Part shown: piece after piece, positions 10,403-23,619 of the stretch
How the letters are laid out: each line of letters opens with the position of its first letter
How positions within the stretch are numbered: the first letter of the stretch is position 1
Origin: Polytrichum commune
Taxonomy: Eukaryota > Streptophyta > Polytrichopsida > Polytrichales > Polytrichaceae
DNA: 64,000 bases
Assembly: GCA_950295325.1 (NCBI GenBank)
Contig: OX485807.1
Coordinates: 44,174,440 to 44,238,439, forward strand
Direction: 5' to 3'
Translations under genes and position numbers: made by a program
The notes under the pieces: model-generated
The model's input: only the letters and a program-made list of their open reading frames with translations
Told to the model about the DNA's origin: nothing
The model's database searches: none

Positions 10403-12300
10403 AGCAGTTTCTTTCCCAACCTTTTCTTTGGGGTTGCCGGCTTGCATGAACTTTTTTTTTTTTTGGGTGTCAATGCAACCTGGAAACGTCTCCTACAACT
10501 CCAAAGCAACCAAGCTCGTAACTACGGACAGTTACATCATTCTTTACAATTACGTGGTTTGGATCTTGTGAGTGTGCTGAGGGTGATACATATACAAAAC
10601 TCATACCACTACTTAAAGGTATTCATATTGTAAATTCTTTATTTCAATTCTTTGATATCAATAGTAGATGCAAGATAAATTATAAGCTTGAGGGGCTCAA
10701 TAGACTTTCTTCAAATGTATATGATCTACCGCTAGCCGGTCCCAACCTTGAATCCAAAAAGTGCATGCGTGTGGTTGACCTAGATTTTGTTTTTAACTCC
10801 CAACAAACTCTGGAGTGCATAGCAGAGGAGGCCGAAATCCAATACCTTACCTATTTCAATTACTTATGACCAACCATTGCCTCCACTTGTTGGTTTTACA
10901 GTAAGTGGTGAGAGCACTGACTAGGTGGCATATGACTTGAAGTACACATTGGTGAATGCCGAGGTTATGGCTAGATACTTGCTAGCCAAAGAGAAACTTA
11001 AGAAAGTTATGAAATTAATAACCCTAGAGGATCACCAATGTCACTCGAGGTCTTTGGACTAGAATCATATAGGTGTAGTAAAGGTGTACTATGTGGAGTG
11101 TTGTTAAGAGTTTGGATTAACTACTAGAGACCATTCCAAAACACAACCCACAACCACTTTTCAAAGAAAAATAAAAAAATAAAAAAATCACCTCATACAT
11201 ATTCAAAAACGATCTCAAAGAAAGGGAGTACAATGTAGTGATCATCCTCAATCACAAGCCCAATATATTGTCTAACTGCAATTTTTACTGTTAGGCACTA
11301 ATGGTTGAAGGTATTCAGATGCTAAGTGCAATGAATGAAACTAGTGTTGATGAGAAAAAAAACCCATTTACCCTAGTTGGGGATCCTAAATCGAAGGAAG
11401 TCAGGTCATGTTGGGGATTTGACAGAGAGTCAAGGGGCATAATAAGTGACCAACACTACCATGCCATGGCGCGCACTCAGGTGATGCTTAGATTTAAGGT
11501 TGGTGTTGGCACTCAAGTTAGGGTTCAGTTTGAATCTTGGCAGGTGGGATGTCCATGCCATGTGTCCATTTCATTATTTGTTGACATGGAATCATAAACC
11601 ATGCACCGCTTATATGCATGTCACATGTTGACTATCATGTTTATGTATTTTCCTTTATTTAGGACCATGTCAAAATGTTAGTGGCTCTATAATACCACCT
11701 AAAATTAAAATAAGAAAAATGTTCATTTGGTCATAATTTGCGATTGAGATCAAAATTTTGATAATTTTCTATAGAATAACTACACTAAATATTGTATTTA
11801 GTATCATATGGTATTTTATGTCAATGTGGTAACTTATGTAATGACACTTCTCATGAATAAGTTTATAAGTAGTGTCATCCCAACTCACAATTTTGTAATG
11901 AATACTCAAAGTTTGGTATAGTCTACATCCCAACATTTTTGTAATGAAATGCTATCATGGATGATTGTAATTTGGATGAAAACCACTTAGTAACTACCAA
12001 ATTTTGCAACATTGTAAATCTACATTGTGCAACTTTTTTGGGATGGAATGACAAATAATGTTAGGTTTACATTTAGCATTAGTGGCACTACACATGAGTT
12101 TTACAATTTGTATTGCACAAGATGGATAGAAGTGGTGACACTAAATACAAAATTTAGTGTAGCCACCACAATAATTAATGTAGAAACATGACTCCCACTA
12201 TTATCATTTCACCTCATTTTTAGACCATGTCACAATCTTTGTGGCCACGCCAAAAGCTTTTGGTGTTTGCACACGCACATGGAGATGGCGGCGATGAGTG
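10403..12300. other. Spacer, no gene seen
   Basis: AT-rich spacer. About 30 bp containing ACCATGTCA and GTGGC recurs near 11663 and 12220 in direct orientation, bracketing about 560 bp that hold TTTAGTGTAG-type words seen elsewhere in the window. Weak coding-like texture at 10790-11050 is broken by stops and unassigned. Confidence 0.5.
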
Positions 12301-12892
12301 AGCTTGCCCTCAATCCCACTGAGTCACACTAAGATTGTTCTGGATAGCGCGTCTCTGGTGGGTATGCTTCACAGCACCGCAAAACCATGGCGGCTTCTCT
12401 TCTCTCTTTTGCAACGTGGTTGAAAATCACAACACAAGCATAACGCATGAAAGATTCGCAACCAAAATTTGAAGCGGTGGATCAATCAACCCCTAATCGC
12501 CATCGACGGTAACGATTCCGTGGGGATGTCTGTGGACGGTCCCGAATTGAAGACCTCCAAGAACTCTTTGCACTGGGAGACAGAAGTTTCTGTGAGTAAA
12601 GAGTGGACACACTGGAAGGATTGGATTATCACATCCAAGGATTGTGGTGAGATTTCGTGTGTCGGAGCGAGAGATTGAGTTCGAAGACTTGCAGGAGGGG
12701 AGCCCATGTATTGAGTAGATTGAGAGCTTTTTGTTTTCCCCCTTTTAATTTTATGTAGGTATAGGCGAGTTGGGAAATTTGTACCAGGAATTTGGTTCTG
12801 GGTTTTTCAAGGAGCGAGAGATCCGGGAGGTTTAGGGTAGAAGGTGAAACAGGGAGTGATTTCTCTGTTTTGTTGAAGAAATAATTTCAACT
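12301..12892 (+). promoter_or_regulatory. 5' leader and promoter region of the ankyrin-BTB gene
   Basis: GC content rises here compared with the spacer, as expected near a transcription start. The stretch before the ATG at 12893 holds purine-rich leader-like sequence ('gggaggtttagggtagaagg') and a clean 'ttcaactATGG' start context. Small open frames at 12469-12678 are probably leader sequence. No splice sites in the leader could be supported. Confidence 0.4.
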
Positions 12893-15800
12893 ATGGCGAG
12901 AGAGACGCTAGTGGACGAAGACCTCGACAACATTTTCTATGGGGACGAGCCCGATGAACACATGCTTCCTCGGAAAAAGGTCAGATTTATGTTCCTTCGT
13001 AGTAATTTTTTTTTCGAAATTTTATATGAATTTTTGGTGCATGAAGTTGGAACCCAAATGAAAATGGGTTAAGTTAGTGGTTTGAGCTTTTGAAATGTGG
13101 AATTATTAACAATTTTGTCAAGGAATGACTTGCGAGGGTGGTGTCACAAGACTCTGAGATTTACTGGGGTTTAAGGTATGGGAAGTTGCTCAACGTATCA
13201 GACAAACTTTGAAGCTGATATGGATGACTTCATTCCATGTTAGTTGCTGCAATGCTGGTTGGCATTCTGAAAATGTGTAAAAATTTCAGACATTGTGAAC
13301 ATGCATCTTGTATTTAAAAAATGGATTAATTAATGTATGGAGGATTGAATGTAACTACTTATATGGAGCTAATAAGGGTGAAGATGAATTCTTAGAACGA
13401 GGAGCCTCGCAATAGATGAGTAAATTTTTGTGTAGAGGGGTTTTTGTTCATTTGGTCATTCATTGGGTTAGATGAGTAGCATTGCACAAGTAGTGAATTT
13501 TGATCCCTTCTGATTGCATGAAGTGGCATATAGAACCATTTTCTCATGCTCTTAAAATCTCTTCTGAACTGATTCTTGTGCTCTCAAAAACTCCCGTTGT
13601 AAACTCATTGACTCTCTCCATTCTTCACAAGCAATCAGAGCTCATCTGCCCTAAATTAATTGCTCAATTTGACTTGCCCCTGTGTAACTGATCTAAACCA
13701 ATGATATTATCTTTGGGTTGTTGTTGTACATCTTGAATTCATTAACTTAATTGTTGAAGCAAACCCTACAAAACATTCCATTGGATATTTGCAGGTGCCT
13801 AGCTCTTTTGATGCCCTTAAACGGTACTTATTTAGAGTCATGGACTTTCTACCAGTCACAAACAATCAAAGCTCATCTGTCCTAAATTAGTGCTTAAGTT
13901 GACTTGCCCGTTAGTAGCCAATCTAAACTCTCATCATTGTCTTGGGGTTGTTGTTGTACATTATGAATTCATTCACTTATGTTTGAAGCATAACCCTAAA
14001 AAATGTTGCTTCCTCTTAAAACCTCTTGTGTAGACTCATATACTCCCACAAAAAATTTGGAGGTCACCTGCCCTAAAGTAGTGCTCAAGTTGACTTAGAC
14101 CTTAGTAGCTAGTTCAAACTACTCACATCGTCTTTGGGTGGTTGTTGTACATCATGAATCCTTTCACTTATGTTTTGAAGCAAACTCTACAAAATGTTGC
14201 ATCCTCTTAAAAAATCTTTCAGACTCATAGACTCTGGACCAATCACAAAAAAATTAGATTGCATCTGCATTGAAGTAATGCTCAAGTTTGACTTGCCCCA
14301 CAGTAGCTCATTCAAACTACTGACATTTGTCTTTGGGTGGTTGGTGTTCTGCATCATTTACTTGTGCTTTGAAGTTAACCATATGAAAGCTGGCATTTCC
14401 TTAAAAACTCTTTTTGTAGACTCATAGACTCTCTACCGATCACAAAAAATAATCCAGAGCTCATCTGCCCTGAGTAGTGGTCAAGTTGATTTGTCCCTCA
14501 ATAGCTAATTCAAATCACTGACAGTGTCTTTGGGTTGTTGTTGTGCACCATGAACCCATTTACATTTGTATTTGTTTTTGTTCTTGAAGCAACCTTTATT
14601 AAAAAAAAATTTGCAGGTGCCTATGGGAGATTTGTACGAGGCATCAAGGGCAGGAGATATTGAACGCCTGCGTCTGTTGCTAGAGGAAGGGGCCAATGTG
14701 AACGCTCGGGATACATGGGACTCAGTCGCCCTTTACTATGCATGTTTGGCAGGCCACCTGGACGCAGCGCGGATTTTACTGGAGAGAGGGGCTATTTGCA
14801 GTGAGAACACATTTGACGGGGACCGGTGCCACTATGCCGCTTTAAATTTGCAAGTACGTAAGCTCTTGAAGGCTTTTGAGGCTCGGCCTCCTCCTCTTGA
14901 TCCTCTTCCACGCTCTTTTCGGGAGCTCTTTATCAGCTTTGGTGCCAATTGCAGGTACAACCCGATGATGACGTGAATATGTGCATCAATATGCTTGCTT
15001 ACTTACAGAGTCTTTGATTTGATAAGTGGGATGTGGGTGAGAAGTAGCTGCTTAGGTCGTGGGAGCTTTTATTGCAATTCCTTATGACATTAGAGTTGTC
15101 CAGTTCAATGGGACTTTGCGTTGGGAGTTGGTCCTCTATGATTTCCCATTGGTTATTTCTGCATACATATTCATTAAGTTTTTCCCACTTTAGTAGGTGC
15201 ATGCTTGGAGGTGGTGTTTGAATTTGACTGAAGAGCAACCTATTTTGGCTCATAGAGGCTAAATTCATTTTAGTATCCCAAAATGAGTTTGACCCTCAAT
15301 GAGCTGATCGAGAATATTCCCCATCCAGACCTCCAACACTACCTCTGACAAGTATACAGCAAACACTTCCCATACACGAAAGGTCTTCTATGCAAAACGA
15401 CAAACTCGTGACCAAAGTTCTGACGAGTTAAAGGACAACTCCATTAATGTTGATGCAGCAATTACTTTGATCTATAATGTAGCTTTGCTGTTCTTTTTGC
15501 AGGTACTTGGAAGGTATTGCCGACGAAGCAGATCAGGTGGACAATAAAGAACCATTTGTGAAGAATTATTCACATGATGCATTTAGTATTAATGATGGGG
15601 ACTCTGTTGGCCCCGATATCATCCTTTACGTCAGTGGAAGACCCATTGGAGCTCACCGTGCTGTTCTTGCAGCTAGGTGCCCATATTTTAAGAAAAAATT
15701 CGTAACAGAGTGGAAAGATCGGCATGAGGTTCGTCTTGCGAATCCAAAACTTACGTATCCCGCACTATTTAGCTTGGTGCATTTTTTCTACACAGACAGA

Positions 15801-18800
15801 TTGGATATTGCGGTGGACGACATGGAGGATTTGGTGCGTATCTGCAAGTTTTGTGGATGTTCTGAACTCCAAAAAGCCTTGGAAAAGGAGCTAGTCCACC
15901 AAAAGTATGCGGATTACAAGTCGATAAAAGGTATCGATGATTCACAGAAGAGGTTTATTCTACAAGGATCATGTTTGCCAGAATCGGAGCGGCTGTCTGG
16001 AGCACTGCGTGACCTTTTCATGCTGTCACTAAGAAATTCTGAAAACCGAAGAATTACTGACACTGTAGGTTGTGAAAATGAGGGAAATTCCTCCGAGACT
16101 ATTACAAAGTTAGAGGATGCGGCGAAAGATGCGCAGGTGAGAAAGTTATCTTGAGACGTGTTCTTGTTGTCCAAATTGGTTTGCCCCGGTCTTTACTTGA
16201 AGCTGCCATGGTGTTGTGAACCCTTGAAGATCCAAAAAGCCCATTCTGGGCCTCAAGGTGTCTTACGGGGTTTAGAGCCTACTTGATATATTTAGCTAAA
16301 TGTGCCAAAGTGACCCCATCTAAAATTATTTAATTCATCATTTGCATTAGTACAATGCAGCATGCATATATGTAAATTAAATTACAGAGAGATATGAACT
16401 CTTATTAGTGTCCTAGACTCAAATACATATCACATGTGTTTAGCTAATCACCATTGTCACATATGGCTTTTATTTTCACTTCCTCATTTTATCAGGTTGT
16501 ACTAAAATGTGGATTCAATATGCTAGACTAAATAAAATATCATCTCAATGCTTGGTTGGGGACTGGGGTTTGTACAAATTGTCACTCGGATAAACACAAC
16601 CCCCTGGTCCTTCAAGGGTTAATGCAAAGCTGCTAAAGTATTAGATTCATCTTACTTCGCTTGGTTAAATCTGTATCAGATACTTGAACTTTGACCCAAG
16701 GTCTTTCAGTTGCCCAATTCAATATGGGTTTGATGGCAATCAAATTGCTCAAACATTGTCCAAGGATCCAGTTAAACATTCTATAAACTAAGCACAATCT
16801 TCTGGCAATTGTTAAACATTTTGATTGCCTCCAAACCCATTTTTGATTTCATGCATGTGGGTGGTGTTCACCATGTGCATTTTAAATCAAACATTTCAAG
16901 CAATCAAATATCTAACATCCTTTTGTGAACTTGGGTCTCCTTTTGAGCAGGAGGATATCAAAGGTGACAACGTCGAAAGACTTGGAAGAGCTCTTGATGA
17001 ATGCTCCATCAGCAAGCAGAATGATGAGTTTTTTGAGGAAGATCATACAGATGTGTGCTTCTTAGTAGACAACAAGCAGTTCAGATGTCATCGATTTTTA
17101 TTGGGTGCTCGATCTGAATACTTGAAGGCTAGATTTTCGAGGACAACTGGATTTAGGGAAGGAGCGGGGAAAACAGAGGTCAATAAATCAGGCTCAAGGT
17201 CTTTGCTTGTGCTGCAAGAGCATGACTTGAGTGCTGGTGCCTTTGAGAAGGTTTTGGAATACATGTAAGCTGCAATCACATTGTTTTGCACATGCCACAA
17301 TTTGAAAAGAATTTGGGTTTAGGGTTTTGGCTCAAAGGTTGTGCATAAATGTGTAGTCCACAAATGACTTGGAGATCTTAAGTGTTGGTTCTCTTTGACA
17401 TTACATTTAATTGGTAATCTGGTATGATTGGTAGGCATATAGAAAATGTCCTAGGGTTCATCAAGATGTTTAGGTGGCTAACAATAAGCACTTGGGTGTC
17501 GTTGACCCCTAAGCATCTAAGAGGCCCAATCTGGGCTTCTCAATGCACCAAAAATGTAAAGTTTAGATGCATAATTGATCCATCTAAAATCCACTCATTC
17601 ATCAAGTGCACTTTTTAAATTGGTTGGATGCCTAAATGTGATTGAATATTGGGGTTCAAAGACATATCCTGGGTGTCCTTGGGTGCAAATATGTACTTTA
17701 TATTTTATCATCAATGTCACATGAGAATGTTCATATTTTCTCCATGATGTAAGATGATGTACTAAATGAAGTTTCAAACCCATAAGTATAGGACATGTGA
17801 CAAGTGAGGACTCGTAGAAATTGTGTGTATAGGTTGTACACTGAGCCCCTCAAGACCTTTAAGTTATTGATTACTCTGTCAATGGTTCTGGAGCTTTTTA
17901 AAAAAAAATTGTGAAGCATTTTATAATTTGTTGGAGTCTGTTGTGCAGATACACAGATGCAGTTAAGAATGTGGACCTTGATCAGGTGTGCCTAATGAAC
18001 TTCTTCATCTACAAGAGTTTTCTTTAGAAATGGTTTCAAATTTTGGAGTCCTTAGAGTTATCCTTCAATTCAATCAGAGTTTTTGTGGGGAGTTGGTTGC
18101 TTTGCATACATAACTTTCCATGTTCAGTAAGTTTGCGGTGCATGCTTGTAGTCGATCTGGAGGTTTGAATGAAGAACATTATATATTGGTTCACGGGGGG
18201 TCAAACTGATTTTAGCACCTCTTGGCATGCCAAAATGATATTGGCCCTCCATGAACTGTTATAGGAAGTTCTTTGTTCAAACCTCCAGACCGATGAAAAG
18301 CATGCACCAAAAACTTACCGAACATGGAAAGTTCTGGATGGAAAACAACCAACTCCCGACCAGAACTCTGGTTGATTTACAGGATAACTCCATTAGGCTG
18401 ATAAATTAGAGAAGGGTGTGTATGGCAGCATTGAATCCTAGTGTTCCCACATCTGAACCTATCAGATATACTTCCAAAATACAAATTGAAATTGAAATTT
18501 CTTGAGCCACATGGTGAGTGTGACATGTATGTGATGGCTTTGTTTGTGCAGGCTGAAGAAATATTTGATGCTGCTTCCAGATATCTTTTGTTTTCTTTAA
18601 AGCGTGCAGTGACAGATGCTCTCTTGCCACAACTGGAGACTGCCGCTCCGGCCGATCTATGTGGCTGGCTCCTTCTGGCTGATAAGTAAGTAATTGAAAT
18701 GACAATCGAAGTACACCAACTAGTCATATTATGTGGGGCACAGCAATTCTCTAACCCATGTTAATTTCCAGCCCATGCCAAATCTTCAGTTTACAGTTAG

Positions 18801-19861
18801 TGTGGGCCACATTAGTTGTTTTTCTAGGAAATTGATGGGGTGACTATTTTATTTTATGCAACACTAATCCTTGAACTAATACTCGAGGTGTTGGTTGGAA
18901 GTCTCCAGTAAGACACAGGGAAGACACATTATTGCGACCCTGACCAGACAATCAGTGTGGCCCACATTAAATTTTCACCCACACTAATAGGACTATTTAG
19001 TGTAGCTCCTGTTCTGTCACTCAAATCCACTTTAGAGATGAGCTTTCAACTTGAGAGCCTGAACTTTTTACCGGGCTTACAACGCTTACATGTGGCACAA
19101 CTTCGCTAAAATCTTGGTCAAAATCGCAAGCCACCTCCACAAGGGTACCTTAGGAATTGTTGAGAGCTCAAGCTCTCGTTTTGTGGACCTCAAGCCCATG
19201 GGATTTTAGAAGGATTCTTTGGCTTGTCATGATTGTATCTTTTTTTAGAAGCATTCCCCACTTGATATATCACTTCGAGCATGGCTGCTTTACAATTGCT
19301 CAGACCAGTGAGAGCTTGAGGATTGGTCATGCTCTCAACAGTTTAGAGCTGTGGATGAAGCTTGTCAACTTCAAGTATCAAACTCCCAGAAATCATTGCA
19401 AGTTTGAGCACTTAACTCGAGCTCTAGTGTCAAAGGGGCCCTAATATTGCATGAAAAATTGTTGTTGATTATGGATGATTAGTATCCTTTATACATATAC
19501 TAAATAAATGGTTTGCAGGTATGGAGTATGGAAGCTCCGAGAGCATTGTTTGGATGCCATGGCTATAAATTTTGAGGTTTTTGCTGCAACACCCGAGTTT
19601 CGACAAATGCTCTTGTGCCTTCCACCCCCTTCGGGAGATTTGGCGAAGCGAACTAGTGCTCCACGGGCCCCAGGAGAAGAGGGCCGAGAATCTGAACAAA
19701 ATGTGCTTGATGATTTGCGTGAGAAGTGGTTGGCTGAAGATGGCTCTGAGCTTGATAAGCGAGATGAAAGTGCACTCGAATTTGATAGAAGACTTGAGCT
19801 TTTGGTTTCTTTAGCTGAAGAAGAAGATATTGAGAATGAAGGATCTGCAGAAACTGAGTAG
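12893..19861 (+). CDS. Ankyrin-repeat and double BTB/POZ protein (At2g04740-like)
   Basis: Seven exons with consistent phases: 12893-12979, 14617-14954, 15503-16136, 16951-17264, 17949-17985, 18552-18685 and 19519-19861, together 628 aa. Residues 32-120 form about two ankyrin repeats ([33 protein letters not shown]). Residues about 177-275 form a first BTB/POZ fold ([20 protein letters not shown]). Residues about 380-510 form a second one, whose start is [20 protein letters not shown] and whose end spans exons 4-6. The C-terminus is acidic and Glu-rich. This layout matches the plant ankyrin-BTB family, thought to be Cullin-3 adaptors. The substrate is unknown. All junctions are GT-AG and the tail ends at TAG 19859-19861. 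Intron 1 holds a tandem array; introns 2 and 5 each hold a palindromic MITE. The exact 5' start relies on the ATG at 12893 and fits the family. Confidence 0.9.
13530..14580 (+). repeat. Intron 1 tandem array (~196 bp units) carrying an acceptor copy
   Basis: About five degenerate direct repeats, recognised by 'agctcatctgcccta' near 13633, 13865, 14061, 14257 and 14455 (spacing 232, then about 196-198). Each continues into 'tctttgggttgttgttgtac'. The last unit runs into the real exon-2 acceptor. The first unit ends in 'atttgcaggtgccta' at about 13787-13801, nearly identical to the real acceptor plus the first bases of exon 2 (14609-14623), so an acceptor-edge duplicate lies 820 bp upstream of the true one. 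Confidence 0.8.
15088..15449. mobile_element. Family C foldback MITE, copy 1 (BTB intron 2)
   Basis: About 360 bp, imperfectly palindromic along nearly its whole length. It starts CATTAGAGTTGTCC and ends GGACAACTCCATTAATG. Subterminal words GGGAGTTGG / CAACTCGTGACC and the central pair TGAATTTGACTGAAGAGCAA / GAGTTTGACCCTCAATGAGC are shared with five other copies in the window. Non-coding. Confidence 0.85.
18051..18397. mobile_element. Family C foldback MITE, copy 2 (BTB intron 5)
   Basis: About 347 bp between exons 5 and 6. The arms start CTTAGAGTTATCCTTCAATT and end ACAGGATAACTCCATTAG, and pair over roughly 170 bp each side with mismatches. It begins 65 bp after the exon-5 donor. Confidence 0.85.
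19020..19446. mobile_element. Harbinger-like element, left end truncated (BTB intron 6)
   Basis: The right edge reads CTAGTGTCAAAGGGGCCC then TAA. This is the inverse of the left edge of the element at 61872. The interior shares 'ttaccgggctta', 'gttgagagctc', 'tctttggctt' and 'agcattcccc' with that copy. The left terminal repeat is not clear, so this copy seems truncated. It ends about 70 bp before the exon-7 acceptor. Confidence 0.65.
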
Positions 19862-20738
19862 ATCGCAACGTTCTCACCTTTCAATCTTGGTCACCATATT
19901 AAGGGACTTCACAATCTGCTGTTGCAATTTCGAAGACATTAATATACATTTCTCATATGGTCACTCCTCAAAGAGAATAAAAGTAATCAGAAGGAAAGGA
20001 AGTGTCATTGAAAAAAAGGATGCTGTGCTTCAGTTATATAAGGTATGTTGTGGGTGTTTCTGTTCGTTTTTCATGTTCTCCATTCTACCAATCAGATTTT
20101 AACAACGAAACTTGTGCTGCGTTAGCAAATCTATGATGAAGCATAAGAAAAAATCAGATTGAAAATCGAATATACCCTGATTTAGTGATAATTATTGAAA
20201 GTACATGTTTATTGATTTGTTAAGTGAATAGATAGGTCCTCCCTATTGTGTTCACTATTGAGTGTGAAGTAATTACTAAAATTTGAAAATGTAGTCCAAT
20301 TTCTCTTCAGTTTGTGTCTTTATCATGCTTGTTCTTTGATAATCACCTAACCACACATCAATCAAATACAGGTGTCTGATCAAGAAAAGTAACCAAATAA
20401 CTCCTGCATATCTTCATATGTGTCTTTGGGGGCTCATAATCCCTCTTAACTTCTAAGCCAAGAGGTTTTGCAACTTGAAGCCTGCTTTTAAAAAATAATT
20501 ACCTTGTATGTGTTTCACTGTAGCCCTTTGCTACTTCAGGTACCAAGTTGGCCATTCCAGGTGCAATAATGTGAGCAGCAATTGAAATCAAGGTCGACAA
20601 CGTAACTAAAGTATATGTGAGTTCTTTTACTTTGAATTTTGCACTAGATCCATTTTCTGTTTTATCAATGTCCCTTTTGATTTTCTATCTTGTGCATGGG
20701 TTGCCCTATTAAAGTCTCATGGCAAAGATGAATCATGT
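19862..20738. other. 3' flank of the ankyrin-BTB gene
   Basis: Contains the 3' UTR. AATAAA-like words occur ('agagaataaaagt' near 19973), a candidate poly(A) signal about 115 nt after the stop. No further gene is seen. Confidence 0.4.
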
Positions 20739-21345
20739 ACTTTGTGCCACACAAGTTGCCAAAACATTTCTTAGCTTGCTCACCTTTTTGTGCTGTAGGC
20801 GTATGAACTTGACAAATCTAGGGTACTGTGTCCTCTCAATATCCACATTGAAAATGATTAATTCCTGGAGTTTGCAGAACAACTTTGATATTGATACGTC
20901 TGATTGCATTGGAAGCTCATGAAATTTTGATTGAATGCATACAATGAAGTCATCAAACTTACTCTCAATGAGTTTTGAGTATGTCACTTCGTTGCCTTTC
21001 ATATTGCTCAATGTGAACTAATGCTGTACTTTTGATTCTTCCATTGACTTGATCTCCAAATTCTGCAACCTCTCTTCAAAATCCTGGCTTGTCCCTTGAG
21101 GTTCATAGTTTGAAATCTTCATCAAGCTTTGTTCAGCGGCCTATGTACACCTCAAAAAACGTATAAGTTCATCATTTTGTTCCTTGCCGCCCAATAAAGA
21201 CATTCCTTTGTCATAAATGGCATATAAAATGTCTCCTTCGCATGTCCATAGGTGCTTGAATGACAAGCAGTAGCTTTTCTTGACATCGTAATTAGATTTT
21301 CTTGGCAAGAACTACCCCTGGACATCCTCGAATTGGAGCCACACA
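20739..21345 (-). pseudogene. Decayed coding remnant, family unknown
   Basis: On the minus strand a coding-like frame runs through about 200 codons. It is broken by a stop near 21144 and another near 21025, and then continues with a Lys/Glu-rich helical segment. It has the look of a decayed transposon gag-like or host coding segment but no motif I can name: no zinc knuckle, protease or catalytic triad. I cannot assign a function. Confidence 0.3.
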
Positions 21346-22574
21346 CTCTTGGAAAATATGTTTTGTGATGTGAGTTGTCAAAATGTTATGAATGTTATGT
21401 TGATTGGGATCTTGGGATCAAACAAAAATATTAATCAACATGCCCACTGTATTCCAATATGATTTCTAACTTGTTCCAGACATTGAAAGAAATCATGTTC
21501 TTCTTGAGGGTGTACTTATTCTTTGCAAGTATCCTTTCAAGAGATAACTACATGTAACAAGAAAACACTAAGATTTGTTACACCTTGTTGGAATTGACAA
21601 CCCATACAATTGCAAATCAAAATGATAAAAAAAACATATGCTTTTTATAATCTTGAGAGGATGTCAGGGTCAATCTTTGTACTAATCAGTAAAATATAAG
21701 GTTTACATGTGCTACAATGTCATAATACCCATAATGTCAAGCCTTGTCACACATACCTATCATGAACATTTAAGACTTCTTATCATTTTGTATGTCCTGC
21801 ATGCTATGGTGTCTATTCAAGCTCATGATCATTGGTGCCCTTCACGTTGCCTTTGGGAAATAAAGGATTTATTTTGGTTTTAGAACAGTTTGTTGGCAAT
21901 GCGTTTCAATTTGCAAATTGGCACTATGTATGTTGAGCAAGAGCTTTATGCACCTAATGGCATTGTATCCAAAACAATCATGATGCCCAAAACTAGAAGT
22001 GGAGATGGTTCAAGTTGGACATTGGAGCCCATATCATTCAAAGTTAATATTGGATTCTAAGACTTCCAAATGCAAGCATCAGCAATGATCTTAACAAATG
22101 AATTGGGGACATCCACAATCAACTCCCCTAGTATTGCCACTTTTAAAATTGCGCTTAGTGATGATCATGTCTTTGTGTTGTCAAATGATGACAATGAGAT
22201 TGTCTGATAGTGGATCTATTTAACACTTCACCATTTCTTATCAGAAATGGGTCACTGACAAGCACGCCCTCAAAAACTAGTGGGAATACAAAGAAGTCCC
22301 CATGCATTTCCATGTGCCCACATATCCACTCTCTTTGAGCATAAGAATGAATATCGTGGATTTTCTTGAAACAATGTCCAAAAAACATTTAAAATTGGAC
22401 ACTTCTATAGATTTGAAATGCTTGAAGTCCAGGATGTGAAGTACATGCCATCATCTTTTCGGACTATTTTTTGCCACAAATTCTACATGAGATTTTTATA
22501 AACAACAACTTAAGAGAGTGGCAGCTAAAGAATGATCCCTTTGCTACTAACTTCAAGAGTTTATAGGCTTGATG
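21346..22574. other. Spacer, probably old transposon DNA
   Basis: AT-rich. A few interrupted frames (for example minus strand 22155-22388) have no recognisable domain. Nothing further is supported. Confidence 0.4.
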
Positions 22575-23200
22575 TTTCAGATAGATGGGTCTTAATAACT
22601 ACTTTTCCCCATTAGCCCACTTCTCCTAGGACATGAAACATACGATCAAGCCAAGATGCTTAGCAAATCCAATTGTGTTGTACAAAGCATTGAGAGAACA
22701 AAGAATCAACAAACTACACTACTTATCTGATTTAGTGTGGGCACAAAATTCATCATCAACCCATAACAATGAACATCAAAATAAGTATCATGGGCCAAAT
22801 ATTTCCCTAGTAACACCTCTTCTCACTAATGTTTATTATTGTGAGTTAGATGATAGATCACATAGGTCAGTAAATTACCACGACAAGTGACACACAATGT
22901 AGAGAGTGGCACTAAGACAAGAGGCTTCAATAATTTGTAACAAGCCAACACATCAATTTTGTAAAGTTTGAATAAGGTAGACGTGCCCAAATTGAACAAA
23001 CAATTATTTGGACGCCTATATTTGAGTGCTCCAAAAATTACAATACAAATGGCCACGGGCTCAATTGGATTTGCTAATCATCTGGCACTGATTGCGTGTT
23101 TCATAATCTATGAGAAGTGGGTGCAGAGAGAAAGTATCCATCTACGGCACGTCTACCATTTCAATGTGGCCGAAGATAAATATGTGGCACACTAAATCGG
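22575..23200. repeat. Family A MITE fragments, inverted and direct
   Basis: An inverted fragment of family A lies at about 22580-22700 ('gatgggtctt', 'cccacttctcctagg', 'tagcaaatccaa'). A direct fragment lies at about 23020-23160 ('agtgctccaaaaatta', 'ggatttgctaatcatct', 'gagaagtgggtgcag'). The sequence between them is only weakly related. This suggests two insertions, later rearranged. Confidence 0.55.
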
Positions 23201-23619
23201 ATATTTAGTGTAGTAGCCGACAGGGATAGAACCTGGAAACTCTTAAAATAGTATTGATTGAGAATAGTGCCGAAATGGGTGCATCAGGAAGTGGAAACAA
23301 AGACTAGCTTCCAAGTACCTTATACTATCTTCAAGACCTAAGTAAACTACATCCAGGTCTGGTTCTACTTAGAGATTCAATCCTGGAAACAAATAAAGGT
23401 CAAACTACCACAAATTTTGGCAGCATCATGTGGCACCTCAATGTTCAGCTATAAGTTGGGTCTCATTTCAAAAGCTGCAGTAGTCCAGGTTTGCCTCCAC
23501 CCAAATCAATCGTTTTCTCCAGAACAACTTCCTTGGGTGTATCCTTTGTCCCAGCTGCAAATCACAATAACGTAGATGTATGTCAATCCAACATACATAG
23601 TGATAATGTGACAACTGCA

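Noticed and set aside
22575-23200. Possible single complete family A element
   Set aside because: The left part is inverted and the right part direct, with weak similarity between them, so it is better read as two fragments.
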